A DNA stretch of 64,000 bases from Microbacterium trichothecenolyticum (GTDB lineage Bacteria; Actinomycetota; Actinomycetes; Actinomycetales; Microbacteriaceae). Made by a program: the position numbers and the translations under genes. Under the pieces are notes generated by a model. It was not told where the DNA came from, ran no database searches, and saw only the letters and a list, made by a program, of their open reading frames with translations. Below, piece by piece: positions 43,795 through 52,689 of the stretch (positions are counted from its first letter, which is position 1; each line of letters starts with the position of its first letter). The stretch is taken from NCBI RefSeq assembly GCF_030818955.1, contig NZ_JAUTBF010000001.1:3162001-3226000 (forward strand), in the 5' to 3' direction.

Positions 43795-45395
43795 GGCGCC
43801 ACCGCCTCGGCGACGGCGGGCAAGAACACCCGTACCGTGGTGGGATCCGCGCTCAGCTGCAGGGTGCCGCCGCGTGCGGCGACGATGTCGCGGACCAGGG
43901 CGAGGCCGACACCGCGGCCGCCGGGCGCGTGCGCAGGCTTCGTGGACACGCCGAAGGCGAAGGGGTCTTCCAGGGCGGGGTCGAACCCGGCTCCGCTGTC
44001 GCTGACCTCGAGCACGACATCGCCACCGCTCTCGCGCAGCGTCGCACGCACCCATCGCGGCTCGGCGCCGGCCGCTGCGGCATCCAGGGCGTTGTCGACG
44101 AGATTGCCGACCACGGTCACGGCCTCGGCGGGTGCCAGCGGCAGCGCGGGAGTGGGCTCGGCGACGTCGAGGTCGAGGCGTACGCCGCGCTCGGCGGCCT
44201 CGTCGAGCTTGCCGAGCAGCAGGGCGACGACCACGGCGCCCTCGTCATCCGAGACGAGCCGGTCGGCGAGCTCCTGCCGTTCGCTCGTGGATGCCAGGAT
44301 CAACCGCCGCGCGTCGTCGACGCGCCCGAGCTCGAGCAGTGCCAGCAGCGCGTGCAGCCGGTTGCCGTGCTCGTGCGTCTGCGAGCGCAGGGTGTCGCTG
44401 AGGGTACGCACGCCCTCGAGCTCGCCCAGCAGCGCCTGCAGCTCGGAGCGGTCGCGCAACGTCATGACGCGTCCACGCTCGGGGGCGCGCCGCCCGGTGA
44501 GGTCGCGCGCGTCTTCTTGATTGACCAACAGCACGCGATCGCCGTTGACCACGGTCTCCTCCACCATGCGGCGTCCGGTGGCGATGGCCTCGGCCAGGGC
44601 GGCATCCATCTCCACCTCCCGGGGGTCGAGCGATACTTGGCCGGTGGTCGCGGGAGGCAGCGCCAGCAGGTCGGCGGCCTCGTCGTTGTAGAGCACGATG
44701 CGACCGGTGCGGTCGGTCACCACGAGTCCCTCACGCAGCGAGTGCAGCACGGTCTCGTAGCTCTCGACGAGACGCGACAGTTCGCCGGGCGTGTACGAGC
44801 CGGTCACGCGCCGCGCGCTGCGGCGCACGTAGAGTGCGCCGAGCACGCCGAAGCCGACGATGGCGGCGGATGCCGCGACGATCAACGGCACGCGAGCGGC
44901 GAGGTCTTGCTGCACGGCGCCGAGGGTGACACCCACCGCGACGAGGCCGACGATGTCGCCGTCTTCGTCGCCGCCGTCGCGGATGGGCGCGATCGTGCGC
45001 ACGGAGGGTCCGAGTGTGCCCTCGTAGACCTCGGTGAAGGTCGCACCGTCGAGGGCCTCCTGGCGCGATCCCTGGTACTCCTGCCCGATCTCCGACCTGT
45101 TGCGGTGGGTGAGGCGGATGCCGTCGGGCGTCATGATCGTGACGAACGACAGATCGGCGTCGGGGAGGATCTGCTCGACCATCGGTTGCAGCGCGTCGGA
45201 ATCCCGGCGCGCGACGAGCGCGGCCACGTCTCGTTCGTGCGCGAGGGTCTCGGCCACCGACCGGGTCACCTGTTGTGCTTCGCGCTGACCCGAGTCGCTC
45301 AGCTGCACCGACAGCAGCGCCGCCAGCACGCCCGCGACGAGAACGACGACGCCGAGCGAAACGAGCGCGAGGCGCCCTCCCACACTCAGTCTCAT
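43791..45395 (-). CDS. DcuS/CitA-type sensor histidine kinase
   Basis: 534 residues: membrane helix ~8-31, extracytoplasmic PDC domain with DGIRLTHRNRSEIG (~91-104), second helix ~170-190, cytoplasmic PAS domain ~205-315, and the kinase core with His341 in RSQTHEHGNRLHALL and VGNLVDNALDAAAAG. Start at 45395 because GGAGGG lies seven bases upstream; earlier in-frame ATGs add only a short tail. Divergent from dctA. The paralogue at 34425 lacks the cytoplasmic PAS domain, so signalling differs between the two. Confidence 0.93.
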   Translation of the reverse strand: MRLSVGGRLALVSLGVVVLVAGVLAALLSVQLSDSGQREAQQVTRSVAETLAHERDVAALVARRDSDALQPMVEQILPDADLSFVTIMTPDGIRLTHRNRSEIGQEYQGSRQEALDGATFTEVYEGTLGPSVRTIAPIRDGGDEDGDIVGLVAVGVTLGAVQQDLAARVPLIVAASAAIVGFGVLGALYVRRSARRVTGSYTPGELSRLVESYETVLHSLREGLVVTDRTGRIVLYNDEAADLLALPPATTGQVSLDPREVEMDAALAEAIATGRRMVEETVVNGDRVLLVNQEDARDLTGRRAPERGRVMTLRDRSELQALLGELEGVRTLSDTLRSQTHEHGNRLHALLALLELGRVDDARRLILASTSERQELADRLVSDDEGAVVVALLLGKLDEAAERGVRLDLDVAEPTPALPLAPAEAVTVVGNLVDNALDAAAAGAEPRWVRATLRESGGDVVLEVSDSGAGFDPALEDPFAFGVSTKPAHAPGGRGVGLALVRDIVAARGGTLQLSADPTTVRVFLPAVAEAVAP

Positions 45396-45533
45396 GTCGT
45401 CGCCCTCCATCGCGCCTGCCGTGAACAATACGACCACAAATCGCCATCGCGGACGCTCTCGACGACAGTCGTGACATCCACCGGCGGCCCCGCCGGGAAA
45501 AACAATGACGTTAGGAAGAGGGGATAGGCGCTG

Positions 45534-46985
45534 ATGGCTCTCTCACTCCGCACCACTCGCGACGGTCGGCCCCGCAAGAGGATCGACCGCAACCACTGGC
45601 TCTACATCGCCGTCATCGTCGCCGTCGTGGCCGGTGTCGTCGTCGGCCTCGTCGCGCCGGCCCTCGCCACGGCGCTCGAACCGCTCGGCAAGGGCTTCGT
45701 CAGCCTGATCAAGATGATGATCGCCCCGGTGATCTTCTGCACGATCGTCGTCGGCATCGGCTCGATCGCCAAGGCCTCGACGGTCGGCAAGATCGGCGGC
45801 CTGGCGATGATCTACTTCCTGGTCATGTCGTCGTTCGCCCTGATCATCGGCCTCCTCGTCGGCAACATCATCCACCCGGGTGAGGGCCTGAACATCGCGG
45901 GCGCCCAGTACGACGCGCCCTCGACCGAGGCGACGACGACCCAGGACTTCGTCCTGGGCATCATCCCGACCACGTTCTTCTCGGCCTTCACCGGCGGCAG
46001 CATCCTGCAGGTGCTGTTCATCGCCCTGCTCGTGGGCTTCGCCCTGCAGGGAATGGGCGAGCGCGGCGCTCGCATGGTCGAGGGCATTCGCAACTTCCAG
46101 GTGCTGGTCTTCCGCATCCTCGGCATGATCCTGTGGCTCGCCCCGATCGGTGCCTTCGGGGCGATCGCGGCCGTCGTCGGCAAGACCGGGTTCCAGGCCG
46201 TGATCAGCCTCGGCATCCTGATGGGCGCGTTCTACATCACGTGCTTCCTCTTCATCGCCGTGGTGCTCGGAACGCTGCTCTATGTCGTGACCCGCGTCAA
46301 CATCTTCACGCTGATGAAGTACCTGGGGCGCGAGTACCTGCTCATCGTCGGCACCTCGTCGTCTGAGGCCGCTCTTCCCCGCCTCATCGCCAAGATGGAG
46401 CACCTCGGTGTCTCGAAGCCCGTCGTCGGCATCACGGTGCCGACCGGCTACTCGTTCAACCTCGACGGCACCGCGATCTACTTGACCATGGCCTCGCTGT
46501 TCATCGCCACCGCGATGGGCTCGCCGATGTCGATCGGTGAGCAGATCGGCCTGATGATCTTCATGATCATCGCCTCCAAGGGCGCCGCCGGCGTCACCGG
46601 CGCCGGTCTCGCCACCCTCGCGGGCGGCCTGTCGGCCTACCGCCCCGACCTGGTCGACGGCGTCGGCGTGATCGTCGGCATCGACCGCTTCATGTCCGAG
46701 GCTCGCGCCGTCACCAACTTCACCGGCAACGCGGTGGCCACGATGCTCATCGGTGTCTGGACCAAGGAGTACGACGGCCAGCGTGTCCGCGAGGTGCTCG
46801 CCGGCGACATCCCGTTCGACGAGTCGATGCTCACCGGCGACGGTCACGGCTCGGCGACCCCCGTGGCGGATGCCAAACAGCAGGCGTCCGCGGAGATCGG
46901 CACCGGTCCCGCGGTCGACACGCAGGCCCTCGACGCCTTCCGCGCCAAGGCTGAGGCGGATGCGGCGGCTCGGAGTCGCTCGTGA
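45534..46985 (+). CDS. dctA: C4-dicarboxylate:cation symporter
   Basis: 483 residues of the DAACS family (DctA/GltP), importing succinate, fumarate, malate or possibly glutamate. SLIKMMIAPVIFCTIVVGIG, the SSEAALP serine-rich hairpin (TSSSEAALPRLIAKME) and GYSFNLDGTAIYLTMA are diagnostic. Eight membrane segments with re-entrant loops are expected. GAAGAGGGGATAGG precedes the ATG. The C-terminal ~60 residues form a hydrophilic tail. The CitE-like gene overlaps its end. Regulated in all likelihood by the divergent two-component system. Confidence 0.94.
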   Translation: MALSLRTTRDGRPRKRIDRNHWLYIAVIVAVVAGVVVGLVAPALATALEPLGKGFVSLIKMMIAPVIFCTIVVGIGSIAKASTVGKIGGLAMIYFLVMSSFALIIGLLVGNIIHPGEGLNIAGAQYDAPSTEATTTQDFVLGIIPTTFFSAFTGGSILQVLFIALLVGFALQGMGERGARMVEGIRNFQVLVFRILGMILWLAPIGAFGAIAAVVGKTGFQAVISLGILMGAFYITCFLFIAVVLGTLLYVVTRVNIFTLMKYLGREYLLIVGTSSSEAALPRLIAKMEHLGVSKPVVGITVPTGYSFNLDGTAIYLTMASLFIATAMGSPMSIGEQIGLMIFMIIASKGAAGVTGAGLATLAGGLSAYRPDLVDGVGVIVGIDRFMSEARAVTNFTGNAVATMLIGVWTKEYDGQRVREVLAGDIPFDESMLTGDGHGSATPVADAKQQASAEIGTGPAVDTQALDAFRAKAEADAAARSRS

Positions 46986-47812
46986 CCATCGCGCACACCC
47001 CGGCGGGGGCGGCTTCGGCTGCCCCCGCCGGCACGCGGGTGGACCTCGCCCGCACGTGGATGCTGCGCTCTCCGCTGGCCGGTGATCTCGAGACCGCGGC
47101 CGACGTGCTGGTGCTCGACCTGGAGGACGGTCTGCCGGACGGCCGCAAGGCCGAGGGGCGCGACCGTGCGCGCCATGCGGCCGTCGAGGCTCCCGTGTGG
47201 CTGCGCATCAGTGCTGCCGGCACTCGCGACGGCGAGGCCGACCTCGCCCTGGGGCGCGAGCTCGACGAGCGTTTGGCCGGCGTGGTGCTGGCGATGTGTG
47301 CCGGCGCCGCCGATGTGGCTCATGTGGCGGCATCGCTCCCCGAGGCCACGCCGATCGTCGCGATGGTCGAGTCGGCCGCGGCGCTGCTGGCGGCTCCCGC
47401 GATCGCGGCGCACCCAGCCACCCGTCGCCTCGCGTTCGGCGCCGGCGACTTCCGCCGCGACACCGGCATGGCGGCTGACCGCTTGGCCCTGTCGTGGCCT
47501 CGCGCGCAATTGGTGGTGGCTTCGGCCGCTGCGGGCATCGCCGGTCCCATCGACGGGCCGTGCGGTGCCGTGGATCACGCTCGGGATGCCGCTCTGCACG
47601 CCGCCGCGATGGGTTTCACCGGCACCCTCGTGCTTCGGGATGCCGCGGTGGCCGGCGCCCACGCCGGGTTCACACCGTCATCGGCCGAGGTCGACGCCGC
47701 GCGCTCGCTGCTGTCGTCGACCCCCGACGGTCCGGTCGATGGTTCTTACGCTCCGACGCTCGCGCGGGCGCGGGCGCTGGTGGAGCGCGCCGAGGCCCTG
47801 GCTGCCCTCTGA
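46982..47812 (+). CDS. HpcH/HpaI aldolase family protein (CitE-like CoA-ester lyase)
   Basis: 276 residues with a TIM-barrel CitE-like fold: RTWMLRSPLAGDLE, VLVLDLEDGLPDGRKAEGR (metal-binding Asp/Glu) and PIVAMVESAAALLAAPAIA with FGAGDFRRDTG. Such proteins cleave citramalyl-, malyl- or citryl-CoA. No citD or citF gene is present, so a stand-alone lyase acting on a CoA ester is more likely than citrate lyase. The GTG overlaps the dctA stop by four bases, tying it to dicarboxylate uptake. Confidence 0.88.
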   Translation: MTIAHTPAGAASAAPAGTRVDLARTWMLRSPLAGDLETAADVLVLDLEDGLPDGRKAEGRDRARHAAVEAPVWLRISAAGTRDGEADLALGRELDERLAGVVLAMCAGAADVAHVAASLPEATPIVAMVESAAALLAAPAIAAHPATRRLAFGAGDFRRDTGMAADRLALSWPRAQLVVASAAAGIAGPIDGPCGAVDHARDAALHAAAMGFTGTLVLRDAAVAGAHAGFTPSSAEVDAARSLLSSTPDGPVDGSYAPTLARARALVERAEALAAL

Positions 47813-47832
47813 CGCGGCGACAGACATTTATG

Positions 47833-47846
47833 CCATGTAAACATGG
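47833..47846. other. Near-palindrome CCATGTAAACATGG after the CitE-like gene
   Basis: A 14-bp near-palindrome in A/T-rich sequence 21 bases after the stop codon and 75 bases before the terminator. It looks like a regulator site, but no gene starts beside it. The gap 47813-47991 otherwise holds only the terminator. Confidence 0.4.
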
Positions 47847-47920
47847 TTTTACGTTACTCTGAGGGAGCGCCGAAAGTGATTCCCCATGACCGGCGTGCGT
47901 GCGCTGCGCCAGGCGTGCGC

Positions 47921-47970
47921 GACCCCCTGGTCTGTCGCGCCGCCCGACCGGCGCGCCAGACCAGGGGGTC
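47921..47970. terminator. Strong bidirectional terminator
   Basis: GACCCCCTGGTCTG (47921-47934) and CAGACCAGGGGGTC (47957-47970) form a 14-bp perfect stem with a GC-rich loop that can pair further. It lies between the convergent CitE-like and DUF1992 genes; both strands have short A/T stretches beyond. Confidence 0.8.
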
Positions 47971-47991
47971 ATTTGCGCGTGGCGATCCCCC

Positions 47992-48549
47992 TCACCGCTT
48001 CCGCCCGAACCACCGCCGCCGCTGCGGGCGCTCGAGGGGAATCGCGGCGGTCTCCCGAGCGCGACGGCGCTCGCGCCACGCACGCAGTTCTGCTTCCGCA
48101 TCGAGCGTCGGGGTCACGACCGGCGGCCCGCCGAGCAGCTGGCGCCGTGCGTCGATCACTCGGCGATTGAAATCTTCGAGTGCTTCGCGCACCTCGGCCT
48201 CGCGCACGATGGCATCCAGTCGATCCGCCATCTCGGCGTGTTCCACCCGCAGCGTGAGGGCCGGTGGGCCGAGACCGCTGAGCTTCTCGGTCTCGATCTT
48301 TCGGCGGATCCACCAGTCGGGGTCGTGCCCTCCACCCAGGTCGGGCAGGGGCTTTCCCGCCCCGGGCAGGTCGTCGAACTCGCCGCGTCGGATGGCCTGC
48401 TGGATCGCCGTCTCGACGTACGCGGCCCGATCGGCAGCGGTCGATCCTCGGGCGGGACCCCGTTCCTCGGCCTCGGGCTCGAGCCCCGCGGCACGCAGCT
48501 CTCGATCGAGCCGGTAGCGCTCGGCCGACTGGCGCGGATCGTCGCTCAC
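47992..48549 (-). CDS. DUF1992 (DnaJ homologue C28-type) protein
   Basis: 185 residues. The family core AAYVETAIQQAIRRGEFDDL with PGAGKPLPDLGG and WWIRRKIETEKLSG is unmistakable for DUF1992. Function unknown; J-domain residues are absent. The GTG at 48549 overlaps the upstream gene stop (GTGA). The basic tail ends QRRRWFGRKR. Confidence 0.88.
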   Translation of the reverse strand: MSDDPRQSAERYRLDRELRAAGLEPEAEERGPARGSTAADRAAYVETAIQQAIRRGEFDDLPGAGKPLPDLGGGHDPDWWIRRKIETEKLSGLGPPALTLRVEHAEMADRLDAIVREAEVREALEDFNRRVIDARRQLLGGPPVVTPTLDAEAELRAWRERRRARETAAIPLERPQRRRWFGRKR

Positions 48550-49460
48550 GCCGCCTCCCGCTCCAGTCGTCGCAGGCGCGCGCGTGCCATGTCCTGCGCG
48601 CGCGGCCCCGATCCCAGCGCTCGTTCGGTTACGCGCAGCACGAGGCGCGCCAGCGTCAGCACCGGCAGCGGCCACCGGCGCACGCCCAGCATCTTGCGGT
48701 AGCGCCGAGGGATGGTCGCCACCGCCGCTGCGAACAGCACGCGGTAGGCCACGCCCATCGCGCCCGCGAACGGTGGTCGCCGCAGAAAGCGCACGACGTC
48801 GTCGACGCGTTCCCCGCCGCGTAGTTCGCCGCGGTCGGCGAACGCGTCGATCTCGGCGCGCAGCGCCGCGCGTGTCAGCGGCGGGTCGACCACCCGCATG
48901 AGGCGGCCGGCTGTCGCCCAGTCGGCGACGTAGGCATCTGCCCCGCCCGGGATGGGTTTGCGCGAGGCTTCATGGCCCGCGAGGAAGGCGTCGGTGAAGG
49001 CCAGGTGCACCCATCGCACGAGATCGGCCGCCTCGGCGGTGTACCTGCGGTCGGTGCCGTCGCCGGCACGGTATTCGCCTTGCACGCGTTGGTGGAAGCG
49101 TCCGACGCGCCGGGTCTCGGCATCCGCCTGCGTTCGGGAGCCGTAGGTCAGGGTGACGACCCAGCGCACCGTCCCGGTGAGACGGCCGATGGGGTCTTCG
49201 CGGTACCGTGACCAGTCGTGCACGCCTGCGAGGGCTCCCGGATGCAGCGCCTGCAGCAGCAGGGCGCGGATGCCGGCGACCAGAGTTCCTGTTCCGGCGT
49301 GCACCGTCCATGCGGGGCCGTTCTCGGCGAAGTACCCGGTGTCGACGCCCTCGGCGATCGCGCGCACGTAGGGCGCCATGCCGGTCGGGTCTCCGGCGAG
49401 GGCGATGAGGATCTTCCCACGCAGCGACCGGACCCAGTCGGGGGTGGGAGATTCTGTCAC
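48546..49460 (-). CDS. Oxygenase MpaB family protein (DUF2236)
   Basis: 304 residues. LLLQALHPGALAGVHDWSRY (family HP-A motif), WVVTLTYGSRTQADAE and DLVRWVHLAFTDAFL with His residues typical of the heme- or iron-linked MpaB/latex-clearing-protein-like fold. Members are putative oxygenases with mostly unknown substrates. First gene of a two-gene unit with DUF1992. Confidence 0.88.
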   Translation of the reverse strand: MTESPTPDWVRSLRGKILIALAGDPTGMAPYVRAIAEGVDTGYFAENGPAWTVHAGTGTLVAGIRALLLQALHPGALAGVHDWSRYREDPIGRLTGTVRWVVTLTYGSRTQADAETRRVGRFHQRVQGEYRAGDGTDRRYTAEAADLVRWVHLAFTDAFLAGHEASRKPIPGGADAYVADWATAGRLMRVVDPPLTRAALRAEIDAFADRGELRGGERVDDVVRFLRRPPFAGAMGVAYRVLFAAAVATIPRRYRKMLGVRRWPLPVLTLARLVLRVTERALGSGPRAQDMARARLRRLEREAA

Positions 49461-49509
49461 CGTTCCAGCGTGCCACCGTCTGAGGAGACGGGCGCGGGAT
49501 TCTGACAGA

Positions 49510-50037
49510 TCAGTGCCCTTCGTGCGTGATGACCGGCACGGTGCCGTCGTCGCGCAGCAGCACGGCGTTCTGTGTGGCGCCCAGGGCCGGGGTGACCACG
49601 ACCGCGATGACGGCGGCGGCCACCAGCAGACCGACGACGCTCATCGGCTGAGCGCTGCGCTGCGCCGGGCTCAGCCGCTGTCGGCGCAGGTGCACCGCGG
49701 CCGTCGCGCCGACGACGACGAGAAGAAGGGATGCCGCGGCCACGGCGAGGATGCTGGTGTGCGCCGGCATGGCGAAGAGAAGAGCGGTGGTGGTGGCAAG
49801 CGCGACGAGGGCGCCGGCGAGAGCGGCGCGCGGTGTCACGATACGCCCGGCCGACAGCACGGCGGCGCCCCAGACCAGCGACGCCAATCCGAGGACCACC
49901 ATCCCGATTCCGAGGCCGCTTGCGACGGCCCCGGAATCGGGGCGAGTGATCGCGCCCGCACCGAGGGCGGCGGTGATCAGCCCGGCCCCCCATGCGGACA
50001 CGGAGGGCCACGACCGAACGAAGGTCGCGGCAGTCAT
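49510..50037 (-). CDS. Hypothetical membrane protein, 175 residues
   Basis: Five hydrophobic segments (around 14-32, 38-58, 72-90, 94-112 and 130-150) and a short hydrophilic tail ending TVPVITHEGH. No family recognised with certainty. It lies two bases after the DUF4383 gene on the same strand and is probably co-transcribed with it. Confidence 0.75.
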   Translation of the reverse strand: MTAATFVRSWPSVSAWGAGLITAALGAGAITRPDSGAVASGLGIGMVVLGLASLVWGAAVLSAGRIVTPRAALAGALVALATTTALLFAMPAHTSILAVAAASLLLVVVGATAAVHLRRQRLSPAQRSAQPMSVVGLLVAAAVIAVVVTPALGATQNAVLLRDDGTVPVITHEGH

Positions 50038-50039
50038 CG

Positions 50040-50450
50040 TCAGACCCCCGCGGTACGCGGGACGTTGCGCTCGGTGCCGAGGCCGACACCCAGCAGCACC
50101 ACGGCGCTGGCGAGGTGCAGGAAGTGGTCGGGCACGTTCAGCGCGAGGATGTTCGCGGAGGTTCCGGCGAGGAAGAAGCCGACGATACCGAGCAGCAGGT
50201 AGACGGCGCCGACGGTGGTGTTGACGCCCTTCGCGGCGCGGGCGTTGGCCAGACCGGCGACCAGGAGTGCGGCGCCGATGAGCAGGTGCGCGATGTTGTG
50301 CAGCGGGTTCACCTCGAAGATGCCGAGGAGCAGACCGCCCTCGGTCGCGATGAAGCCCACGCCGCCGGTGACGGCGAAGCCGAGCAGACCGACGAGCAGG
50401 TAGACGGCACCGAAGACGGTAGCCACGATGCGGTTGGGTGACGAGCTCAT
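50040..50450 (-). CDS. DUF4383 membrane protein
   Basis: 136 residues, four membrane helices. VFGAVYLLVGLLGFAVTGG, LLGIFEVNPLHNIAHLLIGA (the conserved NPLHN.HL pattern) and FLHLASAVVLLGVGL match DUF4383. Function unknown. GGGAGGTTCATC precedes the ATG at 50450. Confidence 0.85.
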   Translation of the reverse strand: MSSSPNRIVATVFGAVYLLVGLLGFAVTGGVGFIATEGGLLLGIFEVNPLHNIAHLLIGAALLVAGLANARAAKGVNTTVGAVYLLLGIVGFFLAGTSANILALNVPDHFLHLASAVVLLGVGLGTERNVPRTAGV

Positions 50451-50698
50451 GATGAACCTCCCGGTGTATTGGCAGCGGCCGTCCGGCCGCCTCACCACAT
50501 CTTCGGAGACATTGCTCAATTCGGATTGGGGCTTTCCCTGCCCGACCGCATTCGATAGAACCTGGAAACGACAGAAGGCCCCCGAGTACTCTCCGAGGCC
50601 CTCCGTAACGATTCGACCATAGGTCGGGTGTCGCACGTGTGTTCCGGGATTGCTTTTCGCGCGTTGTTCACATAACCGGCATCTGCGACGATCGCGTC

Positions 50699-51127
50699 AT
50701 GCGTTTCGAGACGACCTTGCTCCAGACGGGCAACAACACCGGTATCGAGGTTCCGCTCGAGGTCGTGGAGGCCCTCGGCGGGGGCAAGCGCGCGGCTGTG
50801 GTCGTCCAGGTGAACGGATACGTGTTTCCGAGCACGCTGGCCGTCATGGGCGGCCGGCACCTCATTCCGTTCTCGGCCGACAAGCGTGCCGCCACCGGGC
50901 TGTCGGGCGGCGACTCGATCGTCGTCGAACTGCGGCTCGACACCGCCCCGCGCACCGTCGAGGTGCCCGACGACCTCGCGTCCGCCCTCGACGCGGCGGG
51001 GGTGCGGGCGCGCTTCGATGCCCTCGCCCCGAGCGCTCGAAAAGCACACGTCGCGAATGTCGAGGGAGCGAAGACCGCAGAGACCCGCGCGCGACGTATC
51101 GCGGTGATCGTCGGCTCCCTGGGCTGA
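50699..51127 (+). CDS. DUF1905/YdeI-like protein
   Basis: 142 residues: an N-terminal DUF1905-type beta-barrel (FETTLLQTGNNTGIEVPLEV to GGDSIVVELRLDT) and a C-terminal YdeI/OmdA-like helical segment (FDALAPSARKAHVANVEGAK). The role is uncharacterised. The start at 50699 begins the domain. The 248 bp before it, shared with the DUF4383 gene, show no recognised operator. Confidence 0.82.
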   Translation: MRFETTLLQTGNNTGIEVPLEVVEALGGGKRAAVVVQVNGYVFPSTLAVMGGRHLIPFSADKRAATGLSGGDSIVVELRLDTAPRTVEVPDDLASALDAAGVRARFDALAPSARKAHVANVEGAKTAETRARRIAVIVGSLG

Positions 51128-51171
51128 CCTCGGCCCCGGCTGTCGACCGATAGCCTGGAGCGGGAGGTCTC

Positions 51172-51819
51172 GTGGGGCGCACCAAGGATGCCATCGCCGA
51201 AGGGCTGTCGATCGCGACGGCCGCGGCGCGCCTTGCCGTGCGAAACCGCATCCTCGTCGAGACGATCGCCCGCGGGGGACTCTTCGATGGCGAGCTCTTC
51301 GCCGCGTTCGCCCGCGAGACACTGCGGTCGCTGGCCGACGAGCAGGACCAGGCCGCCGAGCGTGTCACGCATCAGCGCAAGCGCGCGTGGGGTCGCTTCT
51401 CGGATTCGTCGGGCACGCACGATTATCGTGACCGCGATACCCGCAACCTGCGTCGTCGTGCCCGCCAGTCGCGCGGCGTCGCGAAAGAGCTGCGGACCCT
51501 CGCCGACGACGATGAGAGGGTGAATACGCTCGTCGCCGACGCGCGGATCGCTGCGTGGGGCGACGTCGAGTCCAACCTCCGCAAGCGTCTCGACGTCGAG
51601 GGTATGACGGCGGATGCCGACCCCGACTACGCCACGATGCGTCGGGCCCGCATGGACGCCCTGCGGATGGTCGACCTGGCTCGTCTCGCCTCGCAGGCGA
51701 AGCGGAGGGCGAAAGAACGGGCCGAGGCGGCCGAGCAGGAACCCTCAGGCGACGAGAAGAGACCCTCGGGCGGCTCGGGCAAGGGCGGCAAGAAGAAGAA
51801 TAAGTCCGCCGAGTCCTGA
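51172..51819 (+). CDS. Hypothetical protein, Lys/Gly-rich tail
   Basis: 215 residues, mostly charged helices. It has GGLFDGELFAAFARETLRSL near residue 35, an Arg-rich centre and a disordered tail SGGSGKGGKKKNKSAES. No family recognised. GGGAGG precedes the GTG at 51172, and TAGCCT (51150-51155) is a possible -10 box. A strong terminator follows. Confidence 0.75.
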   Translation: MGRTKDAIAEGLSIATAAARLAVRNRILVETIARGGLFDGELFAAFARETLRSLADEQDQAAERVTHQRKRAWGRFSDSSGTHDYRDRDTRNLRRRARQSRGVAKELRTLADDDERVNTLVADARIAAWGDVESNLRKRLDVEGMTADADPDYATMRRARMDALRMVDLARLASQAKRRAKERAEAAEQEPSGDEKRPSGGSGKGGKKKNKSAES

Positions 51820-51861
51820 CCCCGCGGGGTATGGATGCCGCGCCGGAGGCCGCACACGTAC

Positions 51862-51905
51862 AACGAGAAGCCCCCGTCGACCGGAGTCGACGGGGGCTTC
51901 TCGTT
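51862..51905. terminator. Bidirectional intrinsic terminator
   Basis: A 20-bp perfect stem (51862-51881 with 51886-51905, containing AAGCCCCCGTCGAC) and a 4-base loop, flanked by AAC/GTT. It serves the convergent genes ending at 51819 and 51918. Confidence 0.9.
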
Positions 51906-51917
51906 GGAAGGAAGGCG

Positions 51918-52463
51918 TCAGGCCTTGGTCTCCTGGCGGTTGCGGCGCACCTTCGAGGCGACGACGACCGTGGCGCCGGCGAGCAGAAGGGCTCCGCCGC
52001 CGACCCAGATGCCCAGGAGCGAGTCGGCGTCCACACCGGTCACGGGAAGGGCGTTGCTGCTGCCGGCGTTGCTGCCGCTGCCGCCGCCCGTGCCACCACC
52101 GGTGCTGCTGCCGGCGCGAGCGCCGGTCGCAGCGAGGGTGTACGAACCGCTCGGGTTCGCCGGGAGCGTGACGACGGCCGTGGCCGCACCCGACCCGTCA
52201 GCGGTCTTGGTGACCGAGGCGGACGTTACCGGCAGGTTGGCCGTTGCGATGTTCGCTCCGGTCACACCGCGGCCGACGAGGGTGAAGGTGACCGACGCGC
52301 CGGGCTGGAAGCCCGTGATGGGAACCGGTCCGTTGGCGGTCACGGTCACCGTCACGGTGCTGGGGTCGGTGGGGACGTAGGCCTGGGCCGCGACCGGCGC
52401 GGCGACCAACAGCGCCGCGGCGACGGCGGCCGAGGCCGCGACCTTGGAGAACGTGTGCTTCAT
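51918..52463 (-). CDS. LPXTG-anchored surface protein
   Basis: 181 residues: signal peptide to about residue 28 (AQA), a beta-sandwich domain rich in Thr and Val (~30-112), a Gly/Ser linker (~117-137), LPVTG (139-143), a hydrophobic helix and a basic tail (KVRRNRQETKA). This is the sortase sorting signal; the protein would be attached to peptidoglycan. The 226 bp upstream contain its promoter and the GGGTAGCTACCC palindrome (52660-52671); no gene is present there. Function unknown. Confidence 0.88.
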   Translation of the reverse strand: MKHTFSKVAASAAVAAALLVAAPVAAQAYVPTDPSTVTVTVTANGPVPITGFQPGASVTFTLVGRGVTGANIATANLPVTSASVTKTADGSGAATAVVTLPANPSGSYTLAATGARAGSSTGGGTGGGSGSNAGSSNALPVTGVDADSLLGIWVGGGALLLAGATVVVASKVRRNRQETKA

Positions 52464-52689
52464 GATTGCCTGCTTTCGAACCGGATGACGGCTGTTTGTG
52501 GTCCGCTCGTTTCGTGCGTCCATTGAGCGTGTGTTGGGAACCAGGTCGATGTGGCTGTGATAGAGCCTGGTGTCTTCCTGAGTATTGCCTAAGGATTGTG
52601 ATAAAAGCAAACTCATCTGATTTCCTACGCGTGAATATTTCGCTACAAGACACGTTTCGGGTAGCTACCCGCCGGCGTCGGCTGCGATG

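Noticed and set aside
47843..48702. Plus-strand frames across the terminator and the DUF1992 gene
   Set aside because: They run through a strong hairpin and are antisense to a recognised family.
52660..52671. GGGTAGCTACCC as a third GTAG operator
   Set aside because: It is a plain 12-bp palindrome without the 5-base centre of the sites at 2991 and 3074, and lies between unrelated genes; more likely a small terminator stem.
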